Below are positions 43,281 to 57,154 of a stretch of DNA of 64,000 nucleotides, one piece after another. The translations under genes were made by a program, and so were the position numbers. The DNA is from Thunnus maccoyii (Eukaryota > Chordata > Actinopteri > Scombriformes > Scombridae). Each line of letters opens with the position of its first letter. Position 1 is the first letter of the stretch. Below the pieces are notes generated by a model. That model was not told the origin of the DNA. It saw only the letters and a list, made by a program, of their open reading frames with translations, and searched no databases. The DNA lies in contig NC_056552.1 of NCBI RefSeq assembly GCF_910596095.1, positions 18,424,611-18,488,610 of the forward strand, in the 5' to 3' direction.

Positions 43281-46200
43281 AGTCTAAATATTGGGGGGGG
43301 TTTCTGGACCTGTTCTTTGCTAAAAACTGCCTGGATCAAGTGTTGCAATTTGTATGGACTCTAAGCTGATCTACATCGCTGTTAACAGACAAATAACCTC
43401 AGAAAAAGAGACAGTAAATGATACAGTGCAAAAAACTTATCAGTGCAGTTATTTCAGTGATCATGTAAAAGGAGCAACATTGTTATACGTGCAAATGAAT
43501 CAGTGATGCTGTGAGGATAAATTATTCCCTGCTTCTTTTATTCTGAGACATCTGAAGGCAGTGAAGCACCACATGCATCCTACACATTTGTGTTAGCTGA
43601 CTTGAATCACACCAGGGTGATTCTATAACTCTGAGACATTTCATATCCGTGAGATATATCTCACATATATTTTTAACACCCAAGCAAGTTTGAAAAAAAT
43701 GGTACCATTATGTATTGTATCAGCAGGATAAAGATATCCAGCTGTTCCCTGATTAGAAACAATAAGTCATGAAATCTTTTCATCATATTCATTTTGTAAA
43801 CATCAGATAACCATACAGACATCTGTTGATACTGATTCTTATTTCTTATCATTCATTCAATCATTCGTTACACTTGTCTCAGTTGCTCATACCTGAACTT
43901 GCAGTACACAATTTAAAGATTGCAAACTTAATTATAAATCAGCTAATTGAGCAAAGTTTAAAATAAAAAAAAAAACTCAGCATCATCACTTCCCTACATT
44001 GAAAGCTTGGTATGTTCTCCGTCTTTTATCTTAATAGTGTTTGAGTCTAGAATAGATTTTTTGAAGGTCAGCAGTGTTCATTCAATTGCTTTTTGGCTGA
44101 TGCCGTATGGTATTTGATTGTATGACTCTATATGAGGGACCAGCCCAAAATCACAAAGATCAAATCAGTTCCTATCAACACGTATAGCTTGAGGTTGACA
44201 AGCAGTATTTACAGTATGTCGCATAAAACTTTGCTTTTTCTGCTCATTTAGAAAAGCTACATATCCTGCATCTTTAAAATCTACTACCGGTAACTCAACT
44301 GGTTTCCATCAAGATCCCCATTCTGTTTTTGTTGCTCAACCACCCCCTCAAAAAATGCAACAGTACAAAATGTTGTAACACCCATTCAAGATTGTCATGT
44401 TGAGATTGGAATCGGAACGAGGACAGTGAGAGGTAGAGTGCAGTGAAACGGAAAGTTTGTGCAATGTTGGCTGTAACACGGCGAGATGAAGTCAGCCCTC
44501 CAACGTGGTTCACTGGACTGGACTGGATTTGTGGAGTAGAACCAGGAGATAATGTGAATGTGACATAGAAGGTGAAAGGAGAAGAGGAGCAGAGTTAGTC
44601 ACAAGTAGGTGTATAGCTGTTGACCTATCCAAAGCGGAGTCGCGGAGATCTGATAGTTGGATATGACTAACATTCCCATGAGGGAGGAAGGAAGCATTTG
44701 ATAAAGAAGCAGTGCATGAAACTCATCTGGGAATTTTATCATGAACACAGGTGCTGTCTGCTTTTGCGCAACAATAGTTGTGAACAGATTACAGTACTTC
44801 CTGAACTAATGGTCTTGAGCTCATTGTTGCACAAAAAAGATCCAGCAGGAGCCGGTTGAGGCCATGTGGTCACTAGCCTGAGGTTCGCCCTCCCCACAGG
44901 GAAATGTTGAAAATCTGATTACAGATGGGAGATGTTTGGATGTAATCAGGGGAAATGTTAAGAAAATATCATCAGGTTTTAGTCTGCGCTGCCCTACCAC
45001 CCAGTGACTGTTCACCCACACCACAGGATCCCTAATAAATAAGAGTAAAACTCGACACTTCACTTTTATTGTGCGCGAGTGTGTGTGTATTTGTGTGTGT
45101 GTGCGCGTGTGTGTGACCTCCCCCCGTCCTTTGGCACGTGGAACATTTTGCTCTGCTGTTTTTACAAGCCGGGCGTTAAGCTGTCCATCAAATGCCAGGA
45201 AAATACCCCGGATCCCTTTCCCCCTATCACACACACATGCACAGATACACACACATCGATTCCCCAGAAACCACAGTCGCAGTAGCGGTAGCCGCTCCTC
45301 TGCCAAGCTCTTAAACACGCTGAAACCAACCTCTCCGCTCTTTACGGCCTCTCTCGTACATGAGCCTTCTCTTTTTACATCTCTCCCTCTCTCATCCGTC
45401 CTTCCTTTCACCTATCATTCATCGCTCTCTATATCGCTCCCTAAATATCCTTTCTGCTTAGATACAGGCCACGTTATAAGACCGGCACTCTGCTGACTAG
45501 ATGGACCGTGATACAGCCAGCCTCGTCTGGCCTCACCACCTTAGATTGGCTTGTTGGGAGATATGCTTGTAAATGTAAAATACAGCTTGACATGGTGCTC
45601 GGCTCTCTATTACTTCTGCTTTTTACAACCAAAAAAGTGGGTGCAAAGGTTGTGTGTGTATTTGACTGTGTGTGTTTCTGTTTATTACAAGTAAGCCAAT
45701 ATATCAAACTGAAATTATCTTTATTTAATATTAAATATTATACATCATGAAGCCTGTTTTGCTGTAAATTAATCCTCATGTGAGGGCTGTATTGCATCCC
45801 AGATTAACTGCTACAAAGCCATTTTGGTTATGGTGTTGTAAAGAAGTTTCATCTGTCTGGGTGTTTAGTTTCTGTGTCCCATGATGACCAACAGTAAATA
45901 GTTTTAGAGGTTTTTCCACCCTGAAAACAATTAATCTGGGGAAACACTGAATATTCCGTTTTTTTATATTTAAGATTGTGCATTTTTGCCTTTAATTGAT
46001 CGTGTATAGTCAAGAGAATGACAGGAAATGTTACTTGAACCAGTTTACATGGTACATGTCTACCTAGACCACCGTGGACCGAGAATACTCATACTTTTTT
46101 TTTTTACCAATTTTTATGATAGACTGTGTACCAGAATGGTTCTTGAGGAATTTATGCATGTCATTGTTCTATTTTGGCATTTTAATATGTAGGACATTCA

Positions 46201-48121
46201 CAATATGTAGGATGCTGCTAATTTGATTTAGACAAAACCTTAGGAAGGAATGCATGTCATTTCTAATTTTTTAGAGCTATCACTGTTTCAAAAAATCAAG
46301 TTGGAATGAATTAGAACTAACACACAATTTATTTGGATTAATTCAAACGCAACCCAAGTTGTAGAATTTACATTGAACAGTTTATTAGCAGCGCCTCCGC
46401 TGCTTCACTCGAGTGACAAGATAACCTAAAATCAGCTAACAGCCTTACTTTTATCTGTGATTTTCTGGGGATCTGGGTTTACAGTGGTACATCCAAACTG
46501 TTTCCACACATTACTTTTCAGTGTCATTATTATCCGTTTAGCACAGCTTGCCAGTTTTCTTCATTTTGCGTTAGCCATTTTGGGTTAGTAAAGAAACCAT
46601 AGTTTAGTTCATAGAGCAACAGGCCTTATTGTGAATTTTGAATTCAAACAGGTCAATCCTGAGCAAATACTTTATTTCTTTTTCACTTTTCGAATAGAAA
46701 GTGACAGCCTGGCTCAATTCAGACATTCTCCAAAAAATCACGTTTGTAGCCCTGAGAGTCGCAATCAAGAAACATAAAAGTGTGTTTTTCTCTTACACTA
46801 CAACTTTGCATCTGTCAGTGAATGACAATTTAATAGCTAATTTCTTAATCAGGGAAACTGTATGCTTTACAGATGCTGTATATATTGGCCATCAGCAGTT
46901 TCACAACAAAAATCAGTATTGGTCTTAGCCATCCAAAACTCTGTTAAAACCCTGATATATCTATGCATCTGTGAGCATGGGAGAGAGCATACCTAGGGAG
47001 AAAGCACTACAGAGAACCATTTGACAAATAAAGGGTTGGAGACAAAGGGGAAAGCTAAAAAGAGGAAAAGCATCACAGGGGCCATGATAGAGAGAAAAAC
47101 ATCAATACTGTGCACATTTAGAGGAAATGAGTGAAGAAGAGAGAGAAAGACAGAGCCATGGGAGAGAGGCGGGGAGCTCCACTGAGAGAGAGAAGGAGGC
47201 TTGAGAATCAAGAGGGGAAGTCTAAATGAGATTATCTGAAAGAAGTCGAAGACAATGAAAGTAGGATTCAGGGAAATAGACAAAGGGAAGAGTGGAAGGC
47301 TTTCTACAAAATGAGCAGGAGAAAAAAATCCAGCCTCATCAGTGAGGTGTATTCTGCTCAAAGAGATCTTCAGTTTTGCTTTCAGGATGGACATGAAGAC
47401 TCCATTAATGTGTGAACATAATTGACATCATCATCTCACCTGTGTGTGCACAGAAGGTATCCAAGGTGAGAGGCTGAAAGACATATACAGAGAAAGGAAA
47501 GAAAGGCTGATATTCTACATTTTTCTTATTGTCAGCAGATCAACAATGCGTTAGTCCAACTCCCAATACTTTCCAACTTCACTATGCTGGTGCTGTGCTT
47601 TTCATAGCTTTTGGACAACTATGGAGTTTCATAACACAGATGAGCAAGCTGTATCAGGATCCACAGGCAATACTTGTTATCAATTCTTTGTTGGTTATGG
47701 CCTTCTGTAGGATTTGTTGACAATAAGAAAAATATAAATATCACCAGCCATGTCCTCTAAACACCAGCATGTGTAAGCTCATGAGGAGCAAAGGCAGAGT
47801 TGACTGTATATACTGTGACTTCCAACATGAGCACTTTGGGACCCACAGAACAATCCTATATAAGGATTTTAATCCCTGGGTGACTGAGGATCGTAGGAAT
47901 GTAACGCACAGGTCTCAGGTCAGAGCTTACAAGTCTACCTCATTACTGGATCAGGGCCAGTTTTATTGCAAAAGGTCTCAGGTCATGTCGATTCATCCCA
48001 TCAGGGCCAAGCAGCAGCTACCACGGCTTGAGGCAGAAGTGCAATACCACCAACAGACGCCAGATGCTGGTTCCAGAAAATCCCTGGCTCCAACTGACTC
48101 CTATTCAAAAAGCATCAATTT
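43281..48121. other. intergenic, nothing recognised
   Basis: AT-rich, mostly non-repetitive sequence with a TG-rich patch near 45,080-45,115 and a purine-rich patch at 47,030-47,340. Open frames here show no family I know and no codon-like bias I can support. Confidence 0.5.
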
Positions 48122-48129
48122 CTCAAAGT

Positions 48130-50801
48130 CAGGGGTGTCCAAACTTTTTTTTAAAGAGGATCTGATAATGTGAAGATTCCCAGGGGCCAGTGGTCCCTTC
48201 TGACATTCTTTAAACAGTAAAAGTTACATACAAGTGCACTGTTCTATAATAATTGTATTTTCATTGTCACAATTATCATTTTTTAAATGGCAATGTAACC
48301 AAATCTAAGCCACTCAGGCGTGAACAAATAAAAAAAAACAATTCTGCCTTTCTTCCACATCTGGAGTCAGATAACATAGAATAAACTGTATGGGATACCT
48401 TAAACTTCCATGAAGTTAATTAAAAATCTTAACCCCATGTTCATTTTAAACGTGACTTATATGAGTAATGCAAAATCTGTTAACATTTAAGCTTAAAACA
48501 TATGACTCTTGCTCTTGTCTTTCACAAGATCATTCAGAAAGTAATATTTTGTATCACATCTACAGGTACAACACCAGCACTTATAGGCAAACCTCATTCA
48601 AAAGCTTAATATACTAAGTGCCAGATGTCCAAGTGCATATATTTATAACTGTGCTTTTGGCTTTTCACTGTTACTATTGACAGATGTTACCATTCAAAAC
48701 ACTCAGAATTTCAGATTGACCAAGAGATGGGTAACTTACTAACACTAATGAGAAGGGTGATATTGAGATCTGGATTTCAGTAGACAGGCCAGGTCTGGTT
48801 TGAGGGAATTGGTTGAGATGCGTAAAATGTTACGTGGGTGGAAGTCATTTAGTCTTGACCTCAAGCAGTTCTTGTTTAAGTTCATGACAGAGAATGTCTT
48901 CTCACACAAATATGTGGAGCCAAATAAGCTTAACATTTTCTTTGCAAATGTTCGCATTTCTGGAAACCTGCCTTTATCCAGCTGCCGGTAAAAGTCAACA
49001 ACAGAAAGCTGCTGGTGTCTGCCACGCCACTCATTGTCACACTGCAGCTCAATGAGCTCCAGCTGCAGCTGTGGCAAAGCATCATGAGGGTCCACGGAGA
49101 AGGGAGAAGAAAAAAGCAACATGTCCTTTTCAATAGCTGCAAAATCCCGAAAGTGTTCCTTAAACTCCACAGAAAAAGATCCAATGGCTGCTGCATACCT
49201 CTTTGTTTACGCACCAATGTTTTCCTGCAGAAAACTGTCCATGACCTCTTGCAAAGCTAAAAAATGTGCGGTGCAGGGTTCAGTTTGTGTCAAGTGTCTC
49301 TGGAAAAGTTGCAACTTGGTTCCAAAGGCCTTAATGTGCGCATACAGTTGGCTCACCACTGCGTCTTGTCCTTGGAGGCTAATGTTCAATGCATTCAGAT
49401 GCTTCTTTATGTCAACCAAAAAAGCTAAATCTGCCAGCCATACAGCATCTGACAGTTCTTGCATCGGTTGTCCCTTTTCAGCCAAAAAATGTCCAATTTC
49501 TTGTCTGAGAGAGAAAAATCGCTGCAGTGCGGAACCCCGACTGAGCCACCTCACATCAGTATGATATACTACATCTCCGTATTCAGCCTGGATGTCAAAC
49601 AGGAACTGCTTAAACTGGCGATGGTAAAGGGCTTTAGAGTGAATAGAATTGATCGCCTTAACCATGGGTTTCATAACATGATTAAATTTGAGATGTTTTG
49701 CGCAGAGAGCCTGCTGGTGAATTATACAGTGGAGTTTAATGGCGTTACCTCCTTCTTCGCTGACTTTGTTGCAGATCACTGTGGACAATACACTTCGTTA
49801 ACCAACCATGGCGGGCGCACCATCGGTAATCATCCCACTAACTTTACTCCATGGTAGTTTCATATCATCAACAGCTGCACAAACAGAAACAAATAAATCC
49901 GTTCCTCGTTTGGCTTTTAAGGCTTTGGAGGTCAAGCAGCTCCTCTGTTACGTTCATGTCATCGTCAACTTCTCTCAAAAAAATCAGTAACTGTGCAGTG
50001 TCAGATGCATCTGTGCTTTCATCACAGGCCAATGAAAAATAATCAAAAGTCACTCCCCTGCCCCCAAGTTGTCTCTGAATATCTGACGATATGTCCTCTA
50101 TTCTCCGTGCCACAGTGTTACGAGCCAGGCAAACGTTAGCAAATTCTTGCTTCTTCTCGGGGCAAATGTTCTCCACCATTTTCATGACACAGTCCTTGAT
50201 AAATGTACCTTCTGTGAAAGGTTTGCCATGTTTGGCGATTAACATGGCAACTTCGTAGCTTGCCTTGGTGACGGATTCATTTGACTCACAGGCCCACATG
50301 AAGAGTCGCTGTTGTGAGGCTAAAGCAGCTTGGAGTTGCTTCACTTTTTTGCGCGCTCACTCCCTGTTAGCTTGTCGTATGTATTAGCATGTTTTGTCTG
50401 GTAGTGTCTCTTTACATTGAATTCCTTAATCAAGGCAACAGTCTCTTGACAAATTAGGCAAACACAATTGCCTCGATTTTCAGCGAAAAAATATTGTAAT
50501 TCCCATCTCTCCTGGAAGCGGCGTCCCTCACGGTCAACTTTCCTCTTTTTATTTACAGGCGCCATGGCAGAAATTAGCGAGAAGGGTTCACAGCAAGGTC
50601 ACAGAGCCTGATAGACTTAAAGTGGTGCTGCCGTCATGAGGTAAAAGGAGAAATTGCATTTTGAACCTTTTATGATTTATTTATTCTGTTTGACAGTCCT
50701 AGCGGGCCATAAATAATACATTATAAAACCAAAGCTGCGGGCCACATAAAATCTGACTGCGGGCCGCGATTGGCCCCCAGGCCGGACTTTGGACATGCCT
50801 G
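48130..50801 (-). mobile_element. hAT DNA transposon, near complete, inactive
   Basis: 2,672 bp. The left end CAGGGGTGTCCAAACTTTTT and the reverse complement of the right end CAGGCATGTCCAAAGTCCGG share the hAT-type terminus. The flanking 8-mers CTCAAAGT (48,122-48,129) and CTCTAAGT (50,802-50,809) match at 7 of 8, the right length for a hAT target duplication. A minus-strand transposase with an N-terminal BED-type finger and a C-terminal hAT dimerisation block fills the body. The ends also carry GGGCC-rich sequence (gggccagtggtccc; gcgggccgcgattggccccc). Confidence 0.88.
48745..50565 (-). pseudogene. hAT transposase pseudogene (BED finger plus hAT dimerisation domain)
   Basis: Runs right to left in four open pieces. 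50,565-50,341: start MAPVNKKRKVDREGRRFQER with a BED-type finger (CVCLICQE...VKRHYQTKHA). 50,344-49,868: catalytic-core start (FDYFSLACDESTDASDTAQL). 49,788-49,207: middle (KLHCIIHQQALCAKHLKFNH; VVYHTDVRWLSRGSALQRFF). 49,170-48,745: dimerisation block (LFGSTYLCEKTFSVMNLNKN, then LRSRLND...ILRIS). Breaks: a 1-nt shift at an A run near 50,350, a second frame change near 49,910, a TAA near 49,805 and a TAA near 49,205. It resembles the fish ZBED/GTF2IRD2-like hAT transposases. Not expected to make full-length protein. Confidence 0.85.
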
Positions 50802-52329
50802 CTCTAAGTCGAATACTAAGTCAATGAGTTTTCAATGAGTCATTAAGGTCTCATTCGCTTAATTCAGGCCCTCTAATAAGTATACTGGTGGTTATTTTGG
50901 AACACCCCACACCCCTTATTTGGCCCCTCTTTATTTCATCACTATTGTATCAAAAGATCTCGAGCATCTCGAGTACTGAGTCTACAGTATACACACTGAA
51001 CTTTAATGGTAAACAGTAAGCATTTATAGTACTCAATGAGCCAAGTCATCTGCTCCATAGTGTCACATACTTGATGTCATTCATTCACCAAATAAATAAC
51101 AATACAATAACATAAAACAGTTTTACATATAAAAGCATATAGTTTATTGACTCATACCTCTATGTTACATTCTTAAATTAAGTTTAAATAAGGATTAGTG
51201 GATGTTCAAAAATGTGCAAACTGTGCTTGTGCAATTCTGGGTTATGGTAATTATGGACATGCGTACTACTGCGTAGCAAAATCCACACAGAAGAGTTAAG
51301 ACAGCAAGTAAGTGAGAAACAAGCAATGGTGTACAAGCACAATAGCAGATTTCAAAAGTGAAAATTGAAAGAAGAAGCCGAGAAAGAAAAAGCAGGCTGA
51401 TCTATCACTATCTTGCCTTGCTATTATGACTCCTCTTCTATAACATGGCGGTCTGTTTCCCCAGTAATCATTTAGTTGTCAACTGCAGTGCATTTCGTTG
51501 TTGCCGGTTGTTTTAAAGCCGCATTCTTTCACTTCTTTCATTCGCTACTGACGTTACATTATGTTACATCTGATTGTGATGGGCAGCCAGGCTTGCTTTG
51601 ACTATCTTGCATTGGTGTCCAGCGCTGACTCGTTAAGCCACTGCTGGGCTTTAAACTGGCTCCAATGCGAACCAGTGGGTGACGTCACACCTCACTGCAC
51701 CCATCTTTATATACAGTCCAACTCTGGCTTTGGTTAAAAAAAAAAGTCACAGGCTCCTTTAGTGAGAATCTGTAGCATGACTTATGCCAACATTATACTT
51801 CTGCACACTACATCTACACACAAAAAGTTGCTCTGGGTAACCATAGATCCCAGAGGAGCCATAGTGTGCATCTCCCAACTCCAAACAATGCGTTGAACAG
51901 CCTTACACGTCAAATAAGTCAATCCAATTTCCTGTTGTGCAATGGGTTCAAAATGGAACACTTGCTCTGAGCTCTTTAAAGTTTTACCCAAAATCTGTAC
52001 AACTGCAAAGGACAACATACATGAGAACATCGCCGGAGAGAAGCACGTTCCAACCTTTAATGGTATTTAACAATCTGCAACCTACCTTACAATCTCACAA
52101 TTTCATTTAGCAGACGCTTTTATCCAAAGCAATGTACATCTGAGATGCACATCTACCAAACAGAAACACACAAAGATTTGAAACAAACTTAATTTACGAA
52201 TGATCCTCCTAGAAATCCTCCTAGTGTAGGTAGCACATTAAGCATCAATAAACAGTTCAGCTAACATTCACATTTTCAACCACCTAAAATCTAGTTTCTG
52301 AAGAGACCACCAGAGGAGAGAAAGAGAAA

Positions 52330-52333
<4 letters not shown>

Positions 52334-52371
<38 letters not shown>
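52334..52371 (+). repeat. (TG)n microsatellite
   Basis: About 19 TG units. Confidence 0.93.
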
Positions 52372-52374
<3 letters not shown>

Positions 52375-52784
52375 GAGGGTTTTGGTGGGGTCACGTCAAC
52401 AGACAGTCAGCGATATAATTGCACCTCATTAGGCATACAGATTGGCGCCTTCCACTCCCTCTCCATTTTCCTCACTCCGGACGACCCCATAGGACGGCTG
52501 CCACTCAGAAGAAAGTCATTAACCAATCACAGCGTGGCGTTTGTCACTAAGGGAAAAATAATGATAATCGTAATCCTTAGGATCTCCTAGATAACTCATT
52601 TATTTCATTTAAAAGCCAAATTACAGTGCTCAAATGCAGTGGAGGCCACAGTGGCACTCAAAGCAGAGCGTCAGAGAGGGGGCCAGAGCGACGTGTTGTG
52701 TCTTCATTAACTGTGCGAGAGGGAACCAAAGACTCTGCACGCAATTAATGCAACATCACAGCGCTAACGTTTATCACTCGCCCC

Positions 52785-52788
<4 letters not shown>

Positions 52789-52833
<45 letters not shown>
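52789..52833 (+). repeat. (CA)n microsatellite
   Basis: About 22 CA units. Confidence 0.93.
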
Positions 52834-52835
<2 letters not shown>

Positions 52836-52956
52836 ACTGAGTGACACAGACATAACAGCGCACTGCTCATTACTCCTGTGCAGGTCTGGTCTCCATGGTC
52901 TAGGTGGTGTGATGGGGGCTGTGGGAGTAGCCTCCCAGTTGTCTGACACACGCGTG

Positions 52957-52996
<40 letters not shown>

Positions 52997-55789
52997 CACG
53001 TGCATCTAGCTTCACCTGCTATAGGGGATCAGGATGAGGGAAACCTCTGATTCATAGCCTTTTATCTCAGGCACAGACACACAGAAACACACACTCTCTC
53101 CGTCTGTCTGTCTCTCTCTCTCTCTTTCACTCTCTCTCTCTCTCAAACACACACAAACACATGCAGTGGAGTCATATCTTGATTAGGCGGCTTAGGTGGT
53201 CCTGGGGAAATACACTCATCTCTGTCTGTCTCTCTGCCTCCTCTGGCATGCTGTTATCTCCAGGGTCCAAATGTTTGGAGATATCTTCACACACACCTGA
53301 TGGCAAACAACCTCAGTTGTCTCCCCGGCCTGTCCTTCTTCTAACAGGCTCCTGCAGCCTTGACCAGACCCACAGCCTGTTTACAAAGGGTCGGCCCCAA
53401 CATGCTGTTTAGCCCTGTTTGTCAAAAGGGAGAAAGAGAAAGGTAAATGCAAAGGCAGTGAGCTTTACTGGTCCAAAATCCTTTTCTGGAAAATTGGATT
53501 CCCAACTATCTGAGGAACTTCATTTACATAGAAAAAATCAATTGTTCAATTTCCACAGAATTTTCTTATTTTTCCTCTTTCCTCATGGATGCTATATTTA
53601 TTCATTCAGGGTTATATGGAATAATGAACCTCCAATGGCTGGAGGAATTATGACTGTTGTCCATCGGGAACAGAGGAGAAAGTAGGATAATGTTGTTATA
53701 GAGCCAGAAAGTCACAGGAGAAGGAGGTGCAGGTGGTTGAAGGGGTCAACGAAATGATTGACTGTGACACGGGAGCTGTTCATTTCCCATTTCTTACAGT
53801 GAACTTTTTTTTTCAAGCCATGATTGTGCAATAACCATAACCAAGTAGTTCTTTTAACCCAAACCATGATCTTTCTCTAACCTTAACCAAAGTCATTTTT
53901 GTGCCCAAACTTAACAGTGTATTTTTGTAAGATCAGAAAAAAACTTTGCAACTTTGATGTTGTAACAGTTTTTGAAGGCACTGATAGAATAATGTTGTCC
54001 TGCTGTGGTCGTGTCAGACCAGAAAACAGATGTGTGTCTTTCTGGAGGGCAATTACAAACAACATATTTTGTCGTTTAATTTAAAGGACTTGTTTCTTGA
54101 CACTTAGGGTTTTAACCTTAAAACCAGCTATTTAACATTTTCACAAGAACCTACAGCAATTTAACAGTTAAATTATAGATTGGAATTCTTATTTTAGAAA
54201 TATAAACTATAAACATATGCTGTCATTGTATGGTTGAACACAAGAAAATGTGGTTGTTTATGCATACAAACAAGAAGTTTATCTGACATTTAATTGGAAT
54301 TTTTTGAGACAAATGTCTTTATCTTGTGGATATCCAGGAAAGAGCTAAACTGCAGCTTACTCATAGGTTAAGCTTAACTTTAAACTGCACACAGATGCCT
54401 AAGAATATATCCTGACTTTCATCCTAATATGTAGGTAGGAAAAAAGACTGAAATTACACAATATCACAAACCCAACCTATCCATTTCCAGTGACAATGTG
54501 CAGCTGTTTCCCTTGAAGCAGGGAAGTGTATTATAAGACCTGCCTTCCTTCCTCCTCCTCATGTGAAGGAGGAGACGTGGCCATGACAAAAAAAAGACAG
54601 ATCTGCCGTTGGTCAATGCAGCTTTCTCTTAAATTTACATTTTTGTGGGAGAAGTGAGCAGGCGAAATAATAGAAAGACATAAACTGACTCATGTTGAAA
54701 TCAACACGTTGTGGAGCAAAGTAACCCAATGGTCAGGTTTTTTTTTTTCTCATTTTATTTTACAAAGCAGTCACCACAGAAAGTATGATGTTTTTTGGTA
54801 AATGAGTGCATTTTAACCTAAAAGCCTTCTCTAGTGTATCATATAATTTTCAAGCCTTTAATTTCAGCTGTGACAAAATAACAGGTGCACCTCACAAATT
54901 ATTGAAAAGGCTTTCAGAGCAGTTGACCCAACCAGCTACTCCATAGAGACAGAGCATCATAAAACTGTCACAGCAGTGTGATCACCTCCCTTCTTTTCCT
55001 ATCCCCTGTATACTTATCAAAGACAATAAAATTGAAATGAAATTTAGTAGCTATAGCCGCATGAAGATACCAGATAGATTAACACACCCAAGACACAAGA
55101 AAGATAAGTTCCTCGTCAGTTATGTAGATAGTAAAATAACTAAATCAGGTCATCTGGGCAGTATGCAAAACTGACAGAACAGGTTTACTGGACAACTGAC
55201 GCGTGTTTTACAGATGACAGAGTGTGAAAGGAGAAGTATTTGCATGATGTCATCTTTCCTCAGACCTTATCTTTTAAAGATCATCAGTCAATGCACATGG
55301 TGGCATGACTTGTGATGTCGTCCTCCCCTCCAGCAGCAGATCATCAACAGGTAAATTCAGATTCGTGGCTCAGTGGAGACATTCCTCTCCTCTGTAACAG
55401 TACCTTATTAAACTTCAGCACAAATAAGACCATCATTTTCAATGTTAATTAACACAATAAAAACTACATAATAAGACCTTTAGATTTTGTCCAAGTTTCC
55501 CTATTTGGTGCTCTTACCTAAGTTGTAACTGCTCACGGGAACTACGTCGTCCCTCCAAAGCTGTTTCCCAAACCAGAGGACACCTACTTCAGAGTCCATT
55601 TTTCCAAGACCAAAAACAGAACAGTATAGCAGGTTGAAAAGACCTGTCTTAATCCTCTAAAAGTATCCTCTAAACATGATGGCACATATCCAGTGGATCC
55701 TGAACAGCCCTCAATATTTCAAAAGCCAGTCACTTCAATGTCGTGCAGTCCTCGACAACTTGTAAAATGAGGAAATGTTGCAACCATGT

Positions 55790-56021
55790 TTTTCTTTATG
55801 GGGACATAGCATGCTTTTTGCGATTTTCTGTCATTTATATACTGTTAAAATGTCGGATGTCTATGCTAAAAATAGTCAAAGTTCCAAAACTTGAGGTGAA
55901 CTTATGTGTGAACTTAATGAATTCTCTATTTGCAAGTTACCTCTACTTCTCCATCGGTAAGACGTCAGATTGTTCGCACATGCCTACGAATGACAGTCAG
56001 TTCCATTGTCTTTGTTTCTAA
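55790..56021. mobile_element. dispersed repeat, left half, split by the Harbinger element
   Basis: Sequence such as GACATAGCATGCTTTTTGCG and ACTGTTAAAATGTCGGATGT resembles a dispersed repeat I recall from many fish genomes. Its probable other half lies right of the Harbinger insertion (58,231-58,612). The family is not named and the outer left boundary is not clear. Confidence 0.35.
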
Positions 56022-56171
56022 GGGCTCATTTATGCTCCCTTTATGTACGAAAATAAATGCGTCCATTTCAAACGATGTAACCATCACTGTCCACAAACTT
56101 CCATGCATCCTTTATGTTGGCATGGATGTTGAGCAATACATCCACTAGAGTCGGAGTCACAAGTTTCGGAC

Positions 56172-56900
56172 AACAAACATGGCGACAGTGGAGAAGGTCA
56201 TTACAAGGTACCTGTTAAGAAAGAGGCAAAAGCGGAGGCAGTTTTCCAATACTTTCAGATGTCCGCCGGGGCATTCGATAACTTGCTTTGCCAGGTGAAC
56301 CATCACATCAAGCATGGGAATTCACACCATGCGCCTGTGAGTGAGGCTGAGCGACTAGCTGTCACCATCCGCTTTCTCACTTCAGGGATCAGCCAGCAAG
56401 CTTTGGCAGCAAGTTACAAGCTGGGTTCTGCAACTGTGAGCTGCATTGTCAGGGAGGTGTGCCATGCTGTATGTGATTGGGCTCAGGGATGAGTTTGTGG
56501 CCTTTTCAGAGGAAGAACAGTGGGATGTAATCAGGAGGGAGCTGTGAAATTATCCCAACTGCTTCGGGGCTATAGATGGTAAACATATCAGAGTGAGAGC
56601 ACCAGCCAACAGTGGCGGTAGTTTATATAACTACTTAAGTTTCTTTAGTTTTATCTTGATGGCAGTCTGTGATGCAAGGTACAAATTCAGATACGTCAAT
56701 ATTGGCGCTTATGGCAGAGAGAGTGATGCTGGAGTCTTCTCGAGAAGCCGCTTTGGATCCCAGCTCATCCAGGGCAAGCTTCATCTTCCACCCACAGCTC
56801 CCCTGCCTGGACTGAGATAATCACTCCACCTGTCGTTGTGGGTGATGAAGCATTTCCACAGAAGGTGAACCTGATGCCACCATATTCAGGTCAGTGTACC
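56172..56900 (+). pseudogene. HARBI1-like (PIF/Harbinger) transposase pseudogene
   Basis: Pieces in order: MSAGAFDNLLCQVNHHIKHG..., a helix-turn-helix-like region (SGISQQALAASYKLGSATVS), then NYPNCFGAIDGKHIRVRAPA, FSFILMAVCDARYKFRYVNI, GAYGRESDAGVFSRSRFGSQ and, in another frame, VVGDEAFPQK. The Asp of AIDGKH and the Asp of RESDAGVF are candidate catalytic residues of the DDE_Tnp_4 family; the GDEAF block should hold the Glu region. Breaks: a frame change near 56,487, a stop (TGA) near 56,545, and a frame change plus stop near 56,810. An ATG at 56,178 (MATVEKVITRYLLRKRQKRR) is a likely original start, out of frame with the rest. Confidence 0.82.
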
Positions 56901-57154
56901 TCAGATTTTGGTGGACAAGAAAGAAAAAAAAAACACTACAGTACAAAGGAATGCACATATTGTCTTAAAAATGAAGACAATATATCTATTCTCACAATTT
57001 TATCAGGTTTTGAAGTCTGTTATGGTATAGTGTATTGTGGCTTGTTTTATTGCACTCTTTTAATTCATTCATTCATTCATTCATTATCATTTACTGATAA
57101 AGCATCAGTTGCAATATTTCTTTTACTAGCCGCTTGGCATTAGCTTCAGGAAGC

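Larger units (their letters stand above)
50810..55749. other. intergenic, repeats and unique sequence
   Basis: No gene recognised. Short motifs shared by many fish repeats occur at 51,677-51,720 (GTGACGTCACACC ... TTTATATACAGTCC), 52,106-52,135 (TTTAGCAGACGCTTTTATCC) and 53,810-53,930 (AACCATAACCAAG/AACCCAAACCATG/AACCTTAACC pattern). CA/TG repeats lie at 52,334-52,371, 52,789-52,833 and 52,960-52,994. The stretch 52,430-52,670 is complex and could be conserved noncoding sequence (inference). Confidence 0.5.
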
